From Arenimonas soli (GTDB taxonomy: Bacteria > Pseudomonadota > Gammaproteobacteria > Xanthomonadales > Xanthomonadaceae), in assembly GCF_014643775.1 (NCBI RefSeq), contig NZ_BMKC01000001.1:1-64000 (forward strand): 64,000 bases of DNA. Direction: 5' to 3'. How positions within the stretch are numbered: position 1 is the stretch's first letter; each line of letters starts with the position of its first letter. A model generated the notes under the pieces. That model worked only from the letters and a program-made list of their open reading frames with translations, did no database searches and was not told the origin of the DNA. Shown piece after piece: positions 29,863-37,238 of the stretch. Made by a program: the position numbers and the translations under genes.

Positions 29863-30346
29863 GGCGAGCCCTAGCTGCCTTCGCGGCCCGCGCCTTCCTG
29901 GCCGCGGCGGCTTTCACCGCCGCTTTTTCCGCGGCTTCTTCGGCCTCGGCGGCTTCTTGGGCCGCGGCCTCGGCTTCTGCTTCGGCCTGCGCCTGGGCGT
30001 CCGCTTCTTCTTCGCCGGTGTCTTCGGCCATGTCTTCTTCTTCGGCCGACTGCAGGCCGGCCGCCGCGGTGATGCCCGCCAGCAGGCCCGGCAGCACCGC
30101 TTCGAGCACCATCGAAAACACCGGGCCGCCGAGCACCTTGCCGGCCAGCGACTGGTGCGCGTCCTTGGGTTCCTTCAGGCCGACCGCGAAGCCCAGGGCC
30201 ACGCCGGACACCAGGATGCGCGTGGGCGTGGCGCTGCGGTGAAGTTCGCGGCGAAGGTGTTCGCGTGAATCGCTGATCTGCTGCCGGCGCTGGACGCAGT
30301 GCGTTTCGGCGTCGTGCACGGCGGCCAGGCGTTCGCTCAGTTTCAC
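29849..30346 (-). CDS. YqjK-like protein with Ala/Glu/Lys-rich helical tail
   Basis: 165 aa, GTG start at 30346 forming a GTGA overlap with the upstream stop. The N-terminal half has a charged helix (ERLAAVHDAETHCVQRRQQI) and a hydrophobic stretch near 85-100. The C-terminal half (about 100-165) is almost only Ala, Glu, Lys and Arg and should form a long charged helix or coiled coil. Position after yqjD and yqjE homologues suggests the third member of that E. coli operon, but sequence support is weak. Confidence 0.65.
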   Translation of the reverse strand: MKLSERLAAVHDAETHCVQRRQQISDSREHLRRELHRSATPTRILVSGVALGFAVGLKEPKDAHQSLAGKVLGGPVFSMVLEAVLPGLLAGITAAAGLQSAEEEDMAEDTGEEEADAQAQAEAEAEAAAQEAAEAEEAAEKAAVKAAAARKARAAKAARARRGTA

Positions 30347-30795
30347 GGGGTGGTCTCGTCATCGCCGGCGGACGGCGGTTCGGAGGGCAGGCCCTTGAGG
30401 CCCAGCTTGACCTGCCGGCGGGTGGCTTCGAAATCCAGGTGCCGCATCAGGCCGTGTGCGCGCCAGGCGGCGGCGGCGCCGATGAGCACGCTCAGCAGCA
30501 GCGGCACCGCGATCGCCAGCGGCCAGGACGCGCCGGTGGCGCGGATGCCGGCCACGATCAGGGCCGTCAGAAGGCCCCAGGTGGTGGCCACCATGACCGT
30601 GGCCAGCATCAGCAGCACCATGGCCTGGGTCAGCGCGTGGCGGGCGAGCCCGACTTCGGCCAGGAACAGCTCGCGCAGCGCCCGCAGCGTGCCCACGTAG
30701 GCGCTGGCGGTGGAACTGGCGGCGGAAAGCACCGCATGCGCGTCGTCGCCGAGCTTGCCAGCGCCTTCGCCGGCGCGCGGATCCGCGTCGGTCAT
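30343..30795 (-). CDS. YqjE-like holin-superfamily III membrane protein
   Basis: 150 aa with a charged N-terminus, a paired hydrophobic segment (about 65-120: two transmembrane helices separated by a short turn near TGASWPLA) and a polar C-terminus. This matches the DUF1469/YqjE family of small inner-membrane proteins. It lies between the yqjD-like and yqjK-like genes on one strand, so the three probably form one operon; E. coli yqjD is stress induced and binds ribosomes. Confidence 0.8.
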   Translation of the reverse strand: MTDADPRAGEGAGKLGDDAHAVLSAASSTASAYVGTLRALRELFLAEVGLARHALTQAMVLLMLATVMVATTWGLLTALIVAGIRATGASWPLAIAVPLLLSVLIGAAAAWRAHGLMRHLDFEATRRQVKLGLKGLPSEPPSAGDDETTP

Positions 30796-30804
30796 GGCGT
30801 GGGC

Positions 30805-31092
30805 TTACTTGCGGCGCGTCAGCGCGGCGACAAGGTAACCGGCGGCGAAGGCGACGCCGAAGGACGCCAGCGGCTTGCTGCGGATCAGGTCTTCGGCCTG
30901 GTTGAGCATGCCGCGACCCTGTTCCATCAGGCCTTCGAGCTGTTCGTTGATTTCGGCGCGCGCCTCGGACGCGGCGGCGGCGCCGGCTTCCAGGGCTTCG
31001 TCGACGCCGGACTTGAGGGCGTCGCGGGCGTCGCCCAGGTTTTCCTTGGCCTGGTCGATGTGACGGGCATTTGCTTGCTGCGCAGGACTCAT
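30805..31092 (-). CDS. YqjD/ElaB-like DUF883 protein
   Basis: 95 aa: a long amphipathic helical region rich in Ala, Glu and Arg (about 10-65), then the typical DUF883 C-terminus with PLASFGVAFAAGYLVAALTRRK, a single C-terminal transmembrane helix with a basic tail. Known homologues sit in the inner membrane and bind ribosomes in stationary phase. ATG 31092 was preferred over an upstream frame because it begins with the family's MSPAQQANARH-type start and follows GAGGAG. Confidence 0.85.
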   Translation of the reverse strand: MSPAQQANARHIDQAKENLGDARDALKSGVDEALEAGAAAASEARAEINEQLEGLMEQGRGMLNQAEDLIRSKPLASFGVAFAAGYLVAALTRRK

Positions 31093-31162
31093 GGGGGGCT
31101 CCTCAGGGACGACCAATTGACGACGTATCCACCTTACACCGTAAGCCGGCGGCGGCGCGGCC

Positions 31163-32623
31163 TCACTCCATGCGCAGGAAGCCGGTGCGGCCACCCCGGC
31201 GCACGTCCAGCTGCAGGGCCCGCGGCGGGTCCTGCATGCGGTCGCGGAACGCCTGCAGGTCGTCGACGCGGCGCTGGTTGACGCCCAGGATGTAGTCGCC
31301 GGGGCGCAGGCCGCTGCGGGCGGCGCGGCTGCCGGCATCCACCTTGCTGGCGACCACGCCATACCAGCCGCGCTGGCGGAACCGTTCAGGCAGTTCGGCC
31401 AGGGTCGCGCCGGCCAGGCGCGGGTCGATGTCGGCGCCGTCGATTTCGGTGGTGCGCGCCTTCAGCACGGCCTGCACGCTGAGCCGGCGCTCTTCGCGCA
31501 GCAGGTCCAGGCGCACCTGTTCGTCCACGGGCAGCAGGCCTTCGAGGTTGCGCAGGGCCTGGGCGCTGTCCACGCGGGTGCCGTTGGCGGCCACGACCAG
31601 GTCGCCCGGGCGCACGCCGGCGGCTTCGGCGGGGCTGCCGCGGTAGACCCGGGTGACCACGGCGCCGCGCTGGTTGGCGGGCAGGCCCAGCTGTTCGGCC
31701 AGGCGCGGGTTCAGGTCTTCGCTGTCCAGGCCCAGGCTGCCGCGACGCACTTCGCCGTAGGCCAGCAGCTGGCGCTTGACCTCGTCGGCCAGGTTGGCGG
31801 GAATGGCGAAACCCAGGCCGATGTTGCCGGCGGCGCTGCCGCGCGGGTTGAAGCTGGCGGTGTTGATGCCCACCAGTTCCCCGCGCAGGTTGACCAGGGC
31901 ACCGCCGGAGTTGCCCGGGTTGATCGAGGCGTCGGTCTGGATGAAGTTCTGGTAGCCCAGGCCCTGCAGGCCGCTGCGGCCCACGGCCGAAACGATGCCG
32001 CTGGTGACCGTCTGGCCCAGGCCGAAGGGGTTGCCCACGGCCACCACGAAGTCGCCGACCCGCAGGCTGGCCGAATCGGCGAGCGCGATGGCCACCAGCT
32101 CTTCGGCCGGGATGCGGATGACGGCGATGTCGGTGTCGGGGTCGGAGCCGATGAACTCGGCCTCGAAGGTGCGGCCGTCGGCCAGGGTGACCGACACCTC
32201 GTCGGCGTTTTCGATGACGTGGTGGTTGGTCAGCACCAGGCCACGTTCGGCATCGACGATGACGCCCGAACCCAGGGACTGCTGGCTGCGCTGCTGGGGC
32301 ATGCCCGGCATGCCGAACAGTTCCGCCAGCGGATTGCGCACGCGCACGACCTGGCGGCTGTAGATGTTCACCACCGCCGGGGTCACCTGTTCGAGCATCG
32401 GCGCCAGCGAGGGCAGGGCGACCCCGTCCACCTCGACCGGCAGGGCGGCATGGGCCGCGCGCGGCAGGGCCAGTTCGGCGGCGCGTTCCAGGGCCTGGTC
32501 GCCGCGGCTGGGCGGCATCGACGGGGCGGCGGCTCCGGTCCCGGCCGGCTGGGCCAGCCAGTGGGCGGCCCCGGCACCGGCCAGGGCGGCGATCAGCAGG
32601 GCGGCGACGGTGGGCAAACGCAT
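31163..32623 (-). CDS. degQ: Do-family periplasmic serine endopeptidase (DegQ/DegP type)
   Basis: Envelope quality-control protease, 486 aa, with an N-terminal hydrophobic signal (about 1-24). The catalytic triad fits His135 (LTNHHVIENA), Asp165 (DPDTDIAVIR) and Ser239 (NPGNSGG). Two PDZ domains follow (about 275-370 and 400-486). The second ends close to the C-terminus with GLRPGDYILGVNQRRVDDLQ. Its promoter lies in the divergent 32624-33131 region shared with nrdJa. Confidence 0.94.
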   Translation of the reverse strand: MRLPTVAALLIAALAGAGAAHWLAQPAGTGAAAPSMPPSRGDQALERAAELALPRAAHAALPVEVDGVALPSLAPMLEQVTPAVVNIYSRQVVRVRNPLAELFGMPGMPQQRSQQSLGSGVIVDAERGLVLTNHHVIENADEVSVTLADGRTFEAEFIGSDPDTDIAVIRIPAEELVAIALADSASLRVGDFVVAVGNPFGLGQTVTSGIVSAVGRSGLQGLGYQNFIQTDASINPGNSGGALVNLRGELVGINTASFNPRGSAAGNIGLGFAIPANLADEVKRQLLAYGEVRRGSLGLDSEDLNPRLAEQLGLPANQRGAVVTRVYRGSPAEAAGVRPGDLVVAANGTRVDSAQALRNLEGLLPVDEQVRLDLLREERRLSVQAVLKARTTEIDGADIDPRLAGATLAELPERFRQRGWYGVVASKVDAGSRAARSGLRPGDYILGVNQRRVDDLQAFRDRMQDPPRALQLDVRRGGRTGFLRME

Positions 32624-32843
32624 CAGGCAGGTCTCCGGGGCGGGGGCAGAGCCCGCGATTCATACCAGAATGCGTCCAAACGGCGGCTGGACAAGGGGTG
32701 GCCCGGGTCCCGGCGGGCCCCGGGACGGCCCCCGGCGGGCGCCTCCAACGTCGACCGGGAGAATTTCAGGACAAGCGCAGGTCAAACATGGAAATGGTTG
32801 ATGGCATTGGGATTTCCCGTCCGGCGGCGAATGTTTCCGGCGG

Positions 32844-32872
32844 TTGACAGCCCCCCCGGGCAGGGGTAGTTT
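32844..32872 (+). promoter_or_regulatory. Candidate sigma-70 promoter of nrdJa
   Basis: A perfect TTGACA (32844-32849) and TAGTTT (32867-32872) are separated by 17 bp. The predicted start of transcription near 32879 lies just before the NrdR-like palindrome. Best promoter match in the region, but the -10 keeps only three of six consensus bases. Confidence 0.5.
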
Positions 32873-32885
32873 TGCCTACCGTTGC

Positions 32886-32899
32886 CACTACATCTTGTG
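32886..32899 (+). promoter_or_regulatory. NrdR-like box upstream of nrdJa
   Basis: CACTACATCTTGTG is an imperfect palindrome (CAC....AT....GTG) close to the NrdR-box consensus recalled from comparative studies, about CACTATATCTAGTG, differing at two positions. It lies at about +7 to +20 relative to the predicted transcription start, a position suited to repression of ribonucleotide reductase by NrdR when ATP or dATP is bound. A second degenerate repeat (GGTAG-N6-CTACC) is centred exactly 20 bp upstream. Confidence 0.55.
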
Positions 32900-33131
32900 C
32901 CTGGCAGCGGGGGGCGGCCCCAAGGCCTTGGGTTCAAGGCGCGGGGTGGCAGGCAAGTACGACGCGAAGGCGAGACGGCATGCGGAAACCGGGACGGACA
33001 TCACACGAGCCACGGGGCAGGGTCCCGCGGGCGGGTGACGCTTCCCCCGGATTCCGGGCCGGCTGGACCCGATAAGAACGCAGACAAAGGCGCCCTTCCC
33101 GAGGGGGCGCCCCGGGAGGAAGAAAGGACTT

Positions 33132-35285
33132 ATGAGCACGGTTCGCCTGGAGGCGGTAACGAAGAGCAAAGCGGCGCAGGAAATCGAAATGCAGCCGGCG
33201 TCCCAGGACATCTGGGACAAGAAGTACCGCCTCAAGACCAAGCGTGGCGAACCGGTGGATGCCACCATCGACCACACCTACCAGCGCGTCGCGCGCGCGC
33301 TTTCCGACGCCGAACCCACGGCCGAGAAGCGCAAGTACTGGTACGAACGCTTCCTCTGGGCGCTGCGCCGCGGTGCCATCCCGGCCGGCCGCATCACGTC
33401 CAATGCCGGCGCGCTCGAGCACAAGCCGGCCACCAGCACCATCAACTGCACCGTGTCGGGCACCATCACCGACTCGATGGACGACATCCTGGGCAAGGTC
33501 CACGAGGCCGGCCTGACCCTCAAGGCCGGCTGCGGCATCGGCTACGAGTTCAGCACCCTGCGCCCGCGCGGCGCCTACGTGTCCGGCGCCGGCGCCTACA
33601 CCTCGGGCCCGCTGTCGTTCATGGATATCTACGACAAGATGTGTTTCACCGTGTCCTCGGCCGGCGGTCGCCGCGGCGCCCAGATGGGCACCTTCGACGT
33701 CGCCCACCCGGACGTGAAGGAATTCATCGGCGCCAAGCGCGAGGACGGCCGCCTGCGCCAGTTCAACCTCTCGCTGCTGGTCACCGACGAGTTCATCCAG
33801 GCCGTCGAAGCCGACACCGACTGGCCGCTGGTGTTCCCGGTGAACATCAAGGAAAAGGGCGACGTGGACGTCAACGACCCCAAGCAGGTCGTGTGGCGCG
33901 ACTGGCCGCATTCCGAGAACTACGTGTCCCGAGAAGACGGCATGGTGGCCTGCAAGATCTACGGCCACATCCGCGCCCAGCAGCTGTGGAACCGCATCAT
34001 GGCGTCCACCTACGACTTCGCCGAGCCGGGCTTCATCCTGATCGACCGCGTCAACGAGATGAACAACAACTGGTGGTGCGAAACCATCCGCGCCACCAAC
34101 CCCTGCGGCGAACAGCCGCTGCCGCCCTACGGCGCCTGCCTGCTCGGTTCGGTGAACCTCACCAAGTTCGTGCGCGACCCGTTCACCGACAAGGCCAGCT
34201 TCGACTGGGACGAGTACAAGGAAGTCGTGCGCGTGTTCACCCGCATGCTCGACAACGTGGTCGAGGTCAACGGCCTGCCGCTGGAACAGCAGCGCAAGGA
34301 AATCATGCGCAAGCGCCGCCACGGCATGGGTTTCCTGGGCCTGGGCAGCACCGTCACCATGCTGCGCATGAAATACGGCGAGCCCGATTCGGTGAAGTTC
34401 ACCGAACAGGTGAGCCGCGAAATGGCCCTGGCCGGCTGGGAAGTCGCGCTCAGCCTGGCCAAGGAAAAGGGCCCGGCGCCGATCATGGACGAGGACTTCG
34501 AAGTCACCGCCGAGATGCTGCGCAAGCGCCCGGAAATGAAGAAGGACGGCTGGAAGCTCGGCCAGACCATCAAGGGCCGCCAGCTGCACGCCCTGTATTC
34601 GCGCTACATGCAGCGCGTGTCCTCGGTCGCGCCCGAGCTGGTGAAGGAGCTCGCCGAATCCGGCGCGCGCTTCACCCACCACAGTTCGATCGCGCCGACC
34701 GGCACGATCTCGCTGTCGCTGGCCAACAACGCCTCCAACGGCATCGAGCCCAGCTTCGCCCACCACTACAGCCGCAACGTGATCCGCGAAGGCAAGAAGT
34801 CCAAGGAAAAGGTCGAGGTCTTCAGCTTCGAGCTGCTGGCCTACCGCACCCTGGTCAATCCCGAGGCGATGCCGTTCAGCGCCGACGAAAAAACCCGCCT
34901 GCCGGACTACTTCATATCGGCCGACGACATCACGCCCAAGGCGCACGTGGACATCCAGGCGGCGTCGCAGAAGTGGATCGATTCGTCCATTTCCAAGACC
35001 GCCAACGTCCCGACGGACTACCCGTACGAGGACTTCAAGGACATCTACCTTTACGCCCACAAGCAGGGCCTGAAGGGCTGCACCACCTTTAGGTTCAACC
35101 CGGCCGCCTTCCAGGGCGTGCTGGTGAAGGAAACCGACCTGGAGAACACCACCTACCGCTTCGAGCTCGAGGACGGCACCGTGGTCGAGGCCAAGGGCAA
35201 CGAGGAAATCGAATACGACGGCGAGTTGCATACCGCGGCCAACTTGTTCGACGCCCTCAAGGAAGGGTATTACGGCAAGTTCTGA
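33132..35285 (+). CDS. nrdJ: Adenosylcobalamin-dependent ribonucleotide reductase, large part (NrdJa)
   Basis: Class II ribonucleotide reductase, making deoxyribonucleotides without oxygen-dependent radical generation. The 717 aa product contains the active-site cysteines Cys106 (STINCTVSG), Cys325 (NPCGEQ, the thiyl radical site) and Cys336 ([10 protein letters not shown]), spaced as in class II enzymes. It ends at YYGKF without the C-terminal redox cysteine pair and zinc site of full-length NrdJ. Those are encoded separately in nrdJb (36115-36897), as in the split enzyme of Pseudomonas aeruginosa. ATG 33132 follows GGAAGAAAGGA. Confidence 0.95.
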   Translation: MSTVRLEAVTKSKAAQEIEMQPASQDIWDKKYRLKTKRGEPVDATIDHTYQRVARALSDAEPTAEKRKYWYERFLWALRRGAIPAGRITSNAGALEHKPATSTINCTVSGTITDSMDDILGKVHEAGLTLKAGCGIGYEFSTLRPRGAYVSGAGAYTSGPLSFMDIYDKMCFTVSSAGGRRGAQMGTFDVAHPDVKEFIGAKREDGRLRQFNLSLLVTDEFIQAVEADTDWPLVFPVNIKEKGDVDVNDPKQVVWRDWPHSENYVSREDGMVACKIYGHIRAQQLWNRIMASTYDFAEPGFILIDRVNEMNNNWWCETIRATNPCGEQPLPPYGACLLGSVNLTKFVRDPFTDKASFDWDEYKEVVRVFTRMLDNVVEVNGLPLEQQRKEIMRKRRHGMGFLGLGSTVTMLRMKYGEPDSVKFTEQVSREMALAGWEVALSLAKEKGPAPIMDEDFEVTAEMLRKRPEMKKDGWKLGQTIKGRQLHALYSRYMQRVSSVAPELVKELAESGARFTHHSSIAPTGTISLSLANNASNGIEPSFAHHYSRNVIREGKKSKEKVEVFSFELLAYRTLVNPEAMPFSADEKTRLPDYFISADDITPKAHVDIQAASQKWIDSSISKTANVPTDYPYEDFKDIYLYAHKQGLKGCTTFRFNPAAFQGVLVKETDLENTTYRFELEDGTVVEAKGNEEIEYDGELHTAANLFDALKEGYYGKF

Positions 35286-35335
35286 GGTTAGCCCCGCGGC
35301 GCCCCGCCGCGGTTTCCGTAGACGAGGAGAGCGGT

Positions 35336-36010
35336 ATGAGTAACGGCAATGGTGTCACGGCGGCCCTGTCCAGTGCCGCTGGCAGCGTCAGCGACAAAGC
35401 GCAGGAAATCGGCGGCGCCATCGCCGACCGGGCCGAGGCGGCGATGAAGGCGGCCAGGAAGAAGGCGGCCCCGGTGATCAAGAAGGCCAAGGCGCAGGTC
35501 AGGAAGGCCGAGAAGTCCGACGCCGGCAAGGCGGTCAAGAAGGCCGTCAAGGGCGCCAAGAAGAAGGTCGGCGCCGCGGTGAAGGCCGTCGAAGACAGGG
35601 TCGCGGGCAAGAAGGCCACGGCCAAGAAAAAGAAGGCTGCGACCAAGAAGAAGGCCACGGCCAAGAAGACCACGGCCAAGCGCAAGGTTGCCGGCAAGAA
35701 GGTCGCGGTGAAGAAGAAGGCCGCCGCCAAGAAGACCACGGCCAAGCGCAAGGTCGCCGGCAAGAAGGTGGCCGTGAAGAAGAAGGCGGCCGCGAAGAAG
35801 ACGACCGCCAAGCGCAAGGTCGCCGGCAAGAAGGTGGCGGTGAAGAAGAAGGCCGCCGCCAAGAAGACGACGGCCAAGCGCAAGGTCGCGGCGAAGAAGG
35901 TCGCCGTGAAGAAGAAGGCCGTGGCCAGGAAGACCACCGCCAAGAGGAAGGTCGCCGCGAAAAAGGCGGCCCGCAAGAAGACGGCCCGAAAGGTTGCCAG
36001 GAAGCGCTAA
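35336..36010 (+). CDS. Histone H1-like Lys/Ala-rich DNA-binding protein with tandem repeats
   Basis: 224 aa, extremely basic. Residues 1-45 look like a moderate helical head ([20 protein letters not shown], then [19 protein letters not shown]). From about 46 on the protein is nearly all Lys, Ala, Val, Thr and Arg. Residues 111-198 hold four 22-residue repeats of the type [20 protein letters not shown], and a partial fifth runs to 210. Such eukaryotic H1-tail-like proteins (AlgP, Hc1/Hc2, BpH) bind DNA without strict sequence preference. It lies 50 bases after nrdJa and 104 before nrdJb, so co-transcription is likely. The start follows GAGGAGAG. Confidence 0.88.
   Translation: MSNGNGVTAALSSAAGSVSDKAQEIGGAIADRAEAAMKAARKKAAPVIKKAKAQVRKAEKSDAGKAVKKAVKGAKKKVGAAVKAVEDRVAGKKATAKKKKAATKKKATAKKTTAKRKVAGKKVAVKKKAAAKKTTAKRKVAGKKVAVKKKAAAKKTTAKRKVAGKKVAVKKKAAAKKTTAKRKVAAKKVAVKKKAVARKTTAKRKVAAKKAARKKTARKVARKR
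35666..35965 (+). repeat. Tandem 66-bp coding repeats in the H1-like gene
   Basis: Four consecutive 66-bp units and about half of a fifth encode the 22-residue H1-tail repeats. Each begins AAGACCACGGCCAAGCGCAA or a close synonymous variant (the third unit has AAGACGACCGCC). Copies 2 to 4 are the most similar. The last copy has Ala for Gly and Val for Ala changes. Such in-frame repeats can lengthen or shorten without breaking the frame. Confidence 0.9.
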
Positions 36011-36042
36011 AGCCTAGCGGCTGTCCCGATTGTCACACCCGT

Positions 36043-36067
36043 CCCCCCGCCGCCCGGCGGCGGGGGG
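36043..36067. repeat. Perfect GC hairpin between the H1-like gene and nrdJb
   Basis: CCCCCCGCCG (36043-36052) pairs perfectly with CGGCGGGGGG (36058-36067) around a 5-nt loop. No T run follows, so it is not a standard intrinsic terminator. It may stabilise or process the transcript between the two genes. Confidence 0.6.
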
Positions 36068-36114
36068 CTCCGGGCAAGTAACCCACAGAACTGCATAAGC
36101 GGAAAGAAACCAGC

Positions 36115-36897
36115 ATGGCCATCAAGATCAGCAAGAAAATCAAGGGATACGCGGTCCAGAAGCCGGAAGACAAGGCCAAGGCCCCCGTTGCGCCTGCCGT
36201 CGCTCCCGTGGCCGTGCCGGAGCCGGAATCGAACATCATCCAGATGCACGAAAAGGTCGAGCGCCCCGACGTGCTCATCGGCTCGACCTACAAGATCAAG
36301 TCGCCGCTGGTCGAACACGCCATGTACGTGACGATCAACGACATCGTGCTCAACCCGGGCACGGAACACGAGCTGCGTCGTCCGTTCGAGGTGTTCATCA
36401 ACTCCAAGAACATGGACCACTTCCAGTGGATCGTGGCGCTTACCCGCATCATGAGCGCCGTGTTCCGCAAGGGTGGCGACGTCACCTTCCTGGTCGACGA
36501 AATGAAGGCCGTGTTCGACCCGCGCGGCGGCTACTTCAAGGCCGGCGGCGTGTACATGCCGTCGATCGTCGCCGAGATCGGCTCGGTGGTCGAAGAACAC
36601 CTCAAGTCCATCGGCATGATCCTCGACCCCGAACTGGGCGAAGAACAGAAGCGCCTGATCGCCGAGAAGCGCGCTGCGTTCGAGGCTCGGGCCAAGAAGA
36701 AGTCGGGTGAAGCGGCGGCCCCCGCCGGTGCCGGCACCGAAGGCGCCGCGCGCGCCGACGAGGCGGTGCAGGTCACCGGCGAGGGCACGTCCTTCCCGCC
36801 CAGCGCGACCATGTGCAACAAGTGCAACACCAAGGCCACCGTGCTGATGGACGGCTGCGCGACCTGCCTGAACTGCGGGTACTCCAAGTGCGGCTGA
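36115..36897 (+). CDS. nrdJ: Class II ribonucleotide reductase, C-terminal part (NrdJb)
   Basis: 260 aa partner of NrdJa. A variable N-terminus (about 1-50) is followed by the conserved TSCPD-type domain, seen here as MDHFQWIVALTRIMSAVFRK near 102 and DPRGGYFKAGGVYMPSI near 137. The last 28 residues hold six cysteines, C-x2-C-x10-C-x2-C-x2-C-x4-C-G (C234 to C259). The first four fit a zinc site, and the final CGYSKCG carries the redox pair that re-reduces the active site in class II enzymes. Upstream is a GGAAAG ribosome site. Together with nrdJa it rebuilds one full class II enzyme. Confidence 0.92.
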   Translation: MAIKISKKIKGYAVQKPEDKAKAPVAPAVAPVAVPEPESNIIQMHEKVERPDVLIGSTYKIKSPLVEHAMYVTINDIVLNPGTEHELRRPFEVFINSKNMDHFQWIVALTRIMSAVFRKGGDVTFLVDEMKAVFDPRGGYFKAGGVYMPSIVAEIGSVVEEHLKSIGMILDPELGEEQKRLIAEKRAAFEARAKKKSGEAAAPAGAGTEGAARADEAVQVTGEGTSFPPSATMCNKCNTKATVLMDGCATCLNCGYSKCG

Positions 36898-37238
36898 GCG
36901 GCTGAAACGCGCTGGCTTCCTGCTGTCGGCGGCCATTCATCGGCGCCTCATCGTCCGCCATCAATCATGGTCCCGTAGTGCCTGCGAAAGACCGTCGATT
37001 CGGGCGGGAATGCCCGCTGGCCCGCCGTCTCCCGGCTCGATGCCGGGGATGGCAGGGGTCGTTCCGGGAAACAGGTCACGCTTGAGCTGCAAGCACCGGC
37101 CTATGCTTTGTCATGGAGAGGCGGCGCAAAGGCCGAAGGAAGTGGGCGACGCGGGTCGCCCGGCCTGAGTAGATCCGGGTCTTGCAGCTACTCCGGCGTC
37201 TCCCGGAATCCGCGCAGATCTCGGAGGTGGGCCACAGC
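36898..37238. other. 341-bp intergenic region before the GGDEF-EAL gene
   Basis: No gene is supported. The region has a nested hairpin at 37130-37166 (outer AGGCC/GGCCT, inner GGGCGA-N6-TCGCCC) and a TATGCT -10-like hexamer at 37102-37107 with only a poorly spaced TTGAGC (37082-37087) upstream. An in-frame TTG at 37182 could extend the next gene by 19 codons. No convincing terminator was found after nrdJb. Confidence 0.5.

Larger units (their letters stand above)
32624..33131. other. Divergent 508-bp regulatory region between degQ and nrdJa
   Basis: No protein-coding gene is supported here. On the minus strand an extended -10-like TGGTATGAAT (32658-32667) lies 35-44 bases before the degQ ATG. 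On the plus strand the region holds the candidate nrdJa promoter (32844-32872), a NrdR-like palindrome (32886-32899), an inverted repeat GGTAG-N6-CTACC (32865-32880) overlapping the -10, and a leader of about 250 nt. A GC-rich hairpin (33089-33111) stands just before the ribosome site of nrdJa. Sequence 32690-32760 is very C/G rich with no clear feature. Confidence 0.6.

Noticed and set aside
32880-33131. A cobalamin (AdoCbl) riboswitch upstream of the B12-dependent reductase
   Set aside because: The GCCACT at 32884-32889 is suggestive, but the conserved GGGAA, core junction and B12-box elements could not be placed. A different structured leader remains possible and is listed as a finding.
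32934-35231. A 765-codon open frame on the minus strand opposite nrdJa
   Set aside because: It mirrors the conserved NrdJa coding sequence; the codon-position GC bias of NrdJa explains the lack of stops, and no domain is visible.
35666-35965. A CRISPR-like array
   Set aside because: The 66-bp units are contiguous without unique spacers and encode an in-frame H1-type tail.
36898-37238. A GEMM (c-di-GMP) riboswitch before the GGDEF-EAL gene
   Set aside because: A GCGCAAAGGCC stretch looks similar to part of the GEMM core, but the rest of the core and the tetraloop-receptor elements are not seen.
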